Assembly: GCA_002083525.1 (NCBI GenBank) | Contig: LWDM01000076.1 | Coordinates: forward strand, 15,732 to 34,060 | DNA length: 18,329 nucleotides | Origin: Proteobacteria bacterium SG_bin9 | GTDB taxonomy: Bacteria > Pseudomonadota > Alphaproteobacteria > Rhizobiales > Xanthobacteraceae | Reading direction: 5' to 3' | Part shown: positions 16,488 through 18,329 of the stretch, piece after piece | How the letters are laid out: every line of letters starts with the position of its first letter | Position numbering within the stretch: the first letter of the stretch is position 1 | The notes under the pieces: model-generated | What the model was told of the DNA's origin: nothing | The model's database searches: none | Seen by the model: the letters and a program-made list of their open reading frames with translations, nothing else | Made by a program: the position numbers and the translations under genes

Positions 16488-16520
16488 TTGCAAAGAACGA
16501 TTCGTTATGTAACATGTTAA
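16488..16520 (+). promoter_or_regulatory. Candidate TRAP operon promoter with overlapping palindromic operator
   Basis: TTGCAA (16488-16493) and TAACAT (16510-16515) are separated by 16 bp and could be -35 and -10 boxes. The -10 is embedded in the perfect palindrome TAACATGTTA (16510-16519), part of the 12-mer GTAACATGTTAA shared with 15558-15569. An operator overlapping the -10 would suit a repressor, such as a GntR- or IclR-type regulator of a catabolic transporter; no such gene is visible in the window. Confidence 0.4.
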
Positions 16521-16573
16521 ATAAATGAGCCGCCAAGAGCTCGACCGATCATCTCACGGGAGGAGGGCCCAGG

Positions 16574-17602
16574 ATGTTCAACATGATGCTCCGGAAAATA
16601 CTGCTTGCGACGGTTCTGGCGGGGGCCGCGCTCTTGCCTGCGGCAGCGCAAGACAAGACGGTTACCTTGAAGATATCGCTATGGGTGCCGCCCGCGCATC
16701 CCTTGGTGCCGGCAACGCAGGCGTGGGCGAAATCGATCGAAGCCGCGTCGGGCGGCACGATCAAGGCCACAGTGTTTCCGTCCGAACAGCTTGGCAAAGC
16801 GTTCGATCACTACGATATGGCGCGCGACGGTATCGCTGACGTGACCTACGTCAATCCGGGTTACCAGCCCGGCCGCTTCCCGATCGTCGGCGCAGGACAA
16901 CTTCCGTTCGTGTTCAACGACGGCAAGAAAGGCACGCAGGCGCTCAACGACTGGTACAGAAAATATGCGGTGACCGAGATGAAGGACACCAGGATGTGCT
17001 TCGCCTTCATTCACGACCCCGGTGCGTTGCACGGCCGCAAGAAGATCGTCGTGCCCGGGGATCTCAAGGGCATGAAGGTTCGTCCGGCGCAAAGCACCAT
17101 CGGCGAGATGGTGAAGCTTCTTGGCGGCACCAATGTGCAGGCCTCGGCGCCGGAATCGCGCGACGCGATCGAGCGCGGCGTGGCCGATGAGATCACCTTC
17201 CCATGGGGTTCGATGTTCCTGTTCGGCATCGACAAGGTCACCAAGTTCCACATGGACGTGCCGCTCTATGCGACGGTGTTCACCTACAACCTCAATCCGC
17301 GTGCATACGACGCAATGTCGGCGGCGCAGAAGAAGGTGATGGACGACCACTGTACGCCGGAGTGGGCGTCGAAGGTGTCGGACCCCTGGTCCGAGTTCGA
17401 GGCCAATGGCCGTGCCAAGATGAAGGCTTCAGCCGATCATGAAGTCTACGCGCTGACGCCCGAGCAACTCGATGAGTGGAAGAAGGCCACGGCTCCGCTT
17501 CGCGACAGCTGGGCGGAAAGTGTGAAAAAGGCAGGCGGTGATCCCGCCGCTATCGAAGCCGAACTCGCCGCAAGTCTCAAGAAATTCGGCGCCGCGCTCT
17601 GA
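16574..17602 (+). CDS. TRAP transporter periplasmic solute-binding protein (DctP family)
   Basis: 342 residues, normal for the family. An N-terminal signal peptide (Lys-Ile-Leu-Leu then AGAALLPAAAQ) is probably cleaved near residues 22-25. The mature part shows the DctP pattern: KISLWVPPAHPL first strand, KATVFPSEQLGKAFDHYDMA, DVTYVNPGYQPGRFP, and PGDLKGMKVR, where Arg170 is at the position that usually grips the substrate carboxylate; AIERGVADEI and LYATVFTYNL follow. A strong Shine-Dalgarno GGGAGGAGG at 16558-16566 is seven bases before the ATG, fitting high periplasmic expression. It captures an organic acid or similar ligand and delivers it to the Q/M permease encoded downstream. The ligand cannot be told from sequence alone. 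The first gene of the operon, it is followed by a strong hairpin that may raise its mRNA level over that of the permease genes. Confidence 0.93.
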   Translation: MFNMMLRKILLATVLAGAALLPAAAQDKTVTLKISLWVPPAHPLVPATQAWAKSIEAASGGTIKATVFPSEQLGKAFDHYDMARDGIADVTYVNPGYQPGRFPIVGAGQLPFVFNDGKKGTQALNDWYRKYAVTEMKDTRMCFAFIHDPGALHGRKKIVVPGDLKGMKVRPAQSTIGEMVKLLGGTNVQASAPESRDAIERGVADEITFPWGSMFLFGIDKVTKFHMDVPLYATVFTYNLNPRAYDAMSAAQKKVMDDHCTPEWASKVSDPWSEFEANGRAKMKASADHEVYALTPEQLDEWKKATAPLRDSWAESVKKAGGDPAAIEAELAASLKKFGAAL

Positions 17603-17628
17603 CGCCGGCCCCGACGCATGTCAGCCAA

Positions 17629-17651
17629 CCGCGGCGGCGCGTCCGCCGCGG
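17629..17651 (+). other. Strong GC hairpin between binding-protein and permease genes
   Basis: CCGCGGCGG at 17629-17637 pairs perfectly with CCGCCGCGG at 17643-17651 around CGCGT, giving a nine-base-pair all-GC stem 26 bases after the binding-protein stop. No T-run follows (CTTCCCTTCC). The location suits an mRNA-stabilising element or partial terminator that lets the periplasmic subunit be made in excess over the membrane subunits. Confidence 0.6.
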
Positions 17652-17676
17652 CTTCCCTTCCGCGCGATGGTGATCG

Positions 17677-18231
17677 ATGAGCCACGTCACACCTAAATCC
17701 GACGGGGCCGCTGCGACGGCGCCGACAAAGAATCCGATGGATCGCTTCATCGATTCGATCGAACTCGTCGCGGCGTTCTTTGTCGGTCTCGTCGCGCTGA
17801 ACACCTTTATCGCCGTTTTCCTGCGCAAGTTCTTTGCCGTTGCGATTCCGGATTACTACGACTTCGGCCGCCTGTTCCTCGGCATTCTGATTTTCTGGGG
17901 CATTGCGGCGACGAGTTATCGCGGGACGCATATTACAGTCGATCTCGTCTGGGCGAACGCATCGCCGCGCTGGCAGCGCTGGATCGACATCTTCGCAACG
18001 CTGGTGCTGCTGTTCGTGGTCACCGTGCAGACCATCACGTTGTTCGACAAGGTTGCGACGACCTACGCCGATAACGTCCTCACCTATGACCTGCGACTGC
18101 CGAACTGGCCGTTCTTCGCGGTGGCCTGGGCCGGCGATTGCTCCGCGGTGCTGCTGATCGCAATCCGCACCTGGCGGCTGATCTTCACTCCCGAACTCAT
18201 TCACGAACCGAAGACCGAGGCGGCGGACTGA
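17677..18231 (+). CDS. TRAP transporter small permease subunit (DctQ family)
   Basis: 184 residues with the expected four transmembrane helices, roughly at 28-50, 66-87, 104-126 and 145-168 (for example FFVGLVALNTFIAVFLRKFF and FGRLFLGILIFWGIAATSYR). A family-like GTHITVDL stretch follows helix 2. The protein pairs with the large permease to form the sodium-driven TRAP membrane complex fed by the upstream binding protein. The ATG at 17677 is 74 bases after the binding-protein stop and has only a weak GGTGA upstream; an in-frame ATG at 17737, just before helix 1, is an alternative that would drop a polar Ala/Thr-rich N-terminus. The stop at 18229-18231 is three bases before the next gene, indicating co-transcription. 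Confidence 0.92.
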   Translation: MSHVTPKSDGAAATAPTKNPMDRFIDSIELVAAFFVGLVALNTFIAVFLRKFFAVAIPDYYDFGRLFLGILIFWGIAATSYRGTHITVDLVWANASPRWQRWIDIFATLVLLFVVTVQTITLFDKVATTYADNVLTYDLRLPNWPFFAVAWAGDCSAVLLIAIRTWRLIFTPELIHEPKTEAAD

Positions 18232-18234
18232 ATC

Positions 18235-18329
18235 ATGTTGAGCAATGAAGCGGTCGCAGTCATCGGGTTCGTATCGCTGTTCGTGCTGATGCTGCTGCGC
18301 GTGCCGGTCGGCATGGCGATGGGCCTCGT
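18235..18329 (+). CDS. TRAP transporter large permease subunit (DctM family), N-terminal fragment
   Basis: Only the first 31 codons are in the window. The start ATG at 18235 is three bases after the small-permease stop. The translated part (MLSNEAVAVIGFVSLFVLML, then LRVPVGMAMGL) is a hydrophobic first helix followed by the Val-Pro-Val-Gly/Ala turn typical of DctM N-termini. Position and sequence agree with the third gene of a P-Q-M TRAP operon; the rest lies beyond the window. Confidence 0.88.
   Translation, partial: MLSNEAVAVIGFVSLFVLMLLRVPVGMAMGL

Noticed and set aside
16261..16512. 83-codon plus-strand frame overlapping the end of the PAS gene
   Set aside because: It begins inside the PAS gene in another frame, crosses the probable promoter region of the TRAP operon and shows no recognisable features.

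Overview
The window looks like chromosomal DNA from a GC-rich alphaproteobacterium, probably of the Hyphomicrobiales (Bradyrhizobium/Rhodopseudomonas-like). This is inferred from the strong C/G third-position bias, a PAS_5-type single-domain protein, a PrtD/HlyD type I exporter beside its RTX substrate, and a DctP/Q/M TRAP operon. No rRNA, tRNA, transposase, phage gene, plasmid gene or CRISPR array is visible.

Layout. (1) 1-726, minus strand: N-terminal 242 codons of an RND-efflux adaptor lipoprotein, divergent from (2) 922-1302, a short SoxR-like MerR regulator lacking most of its iron-sulfur ligands; the 195-bp gap between them holds an imperfect dyad and a candidate promoter. (3) 1303-1897: about 600 bp of non-coding leader with short AT-rich repeats and dyads. 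(4) 1898-12331: one 3477-residue, apparently cysteine-free RTX protein, the centrepiece of the window. In order it carries an N-terminal domain, Calx-beta, Ig-like, a choice-of-anchor-I-type beta-propeller, Calx-beta, an OB-like region, an ExeM-type endonuclease/exonuclease/phosphatase domain, RTX, a second Ig-like domain, a UshA-type 5'-nucleotidase, RTX, four cadherin-like/VCBS-like domains, RTX and a C-terminal secretion signal. (5) 12426-15506: its likely exporter, a PrtD-type ABC permease/ATPase followed by an HlyD-type adaptor, separated from the RTX gene by a 26-bp perfect palindrome. No TolC-type outer-membrane gene is present. (6) 15711-16304: a PAS-domain protein. (7) 16574 to the end: a TRAP transporter operon (solute-binding protein, small permease, start of the large permease), with a strong GC hairpin after the binding-protein gene.

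How the parts may work together. The RTX protein joins a nuclease and a nucleotidase in one calcium-folding, type I-secreted polypeptide. The simplest reading is a surface or secreted machine that cuts extracellular nucleic acid and removes phosphate from the products, for phosphate, nucleoside or carbon scavenging or for biofilm-DNA remodelling. The nucleotidase half has non-canonical residues at two expected metal-binding motifs, so its chemistry is less certain than that of the nuclease half. A near-identical 12-bp motif upstream of both the PAS gene and the TRAP operon suggests that one regulator may control these two units.
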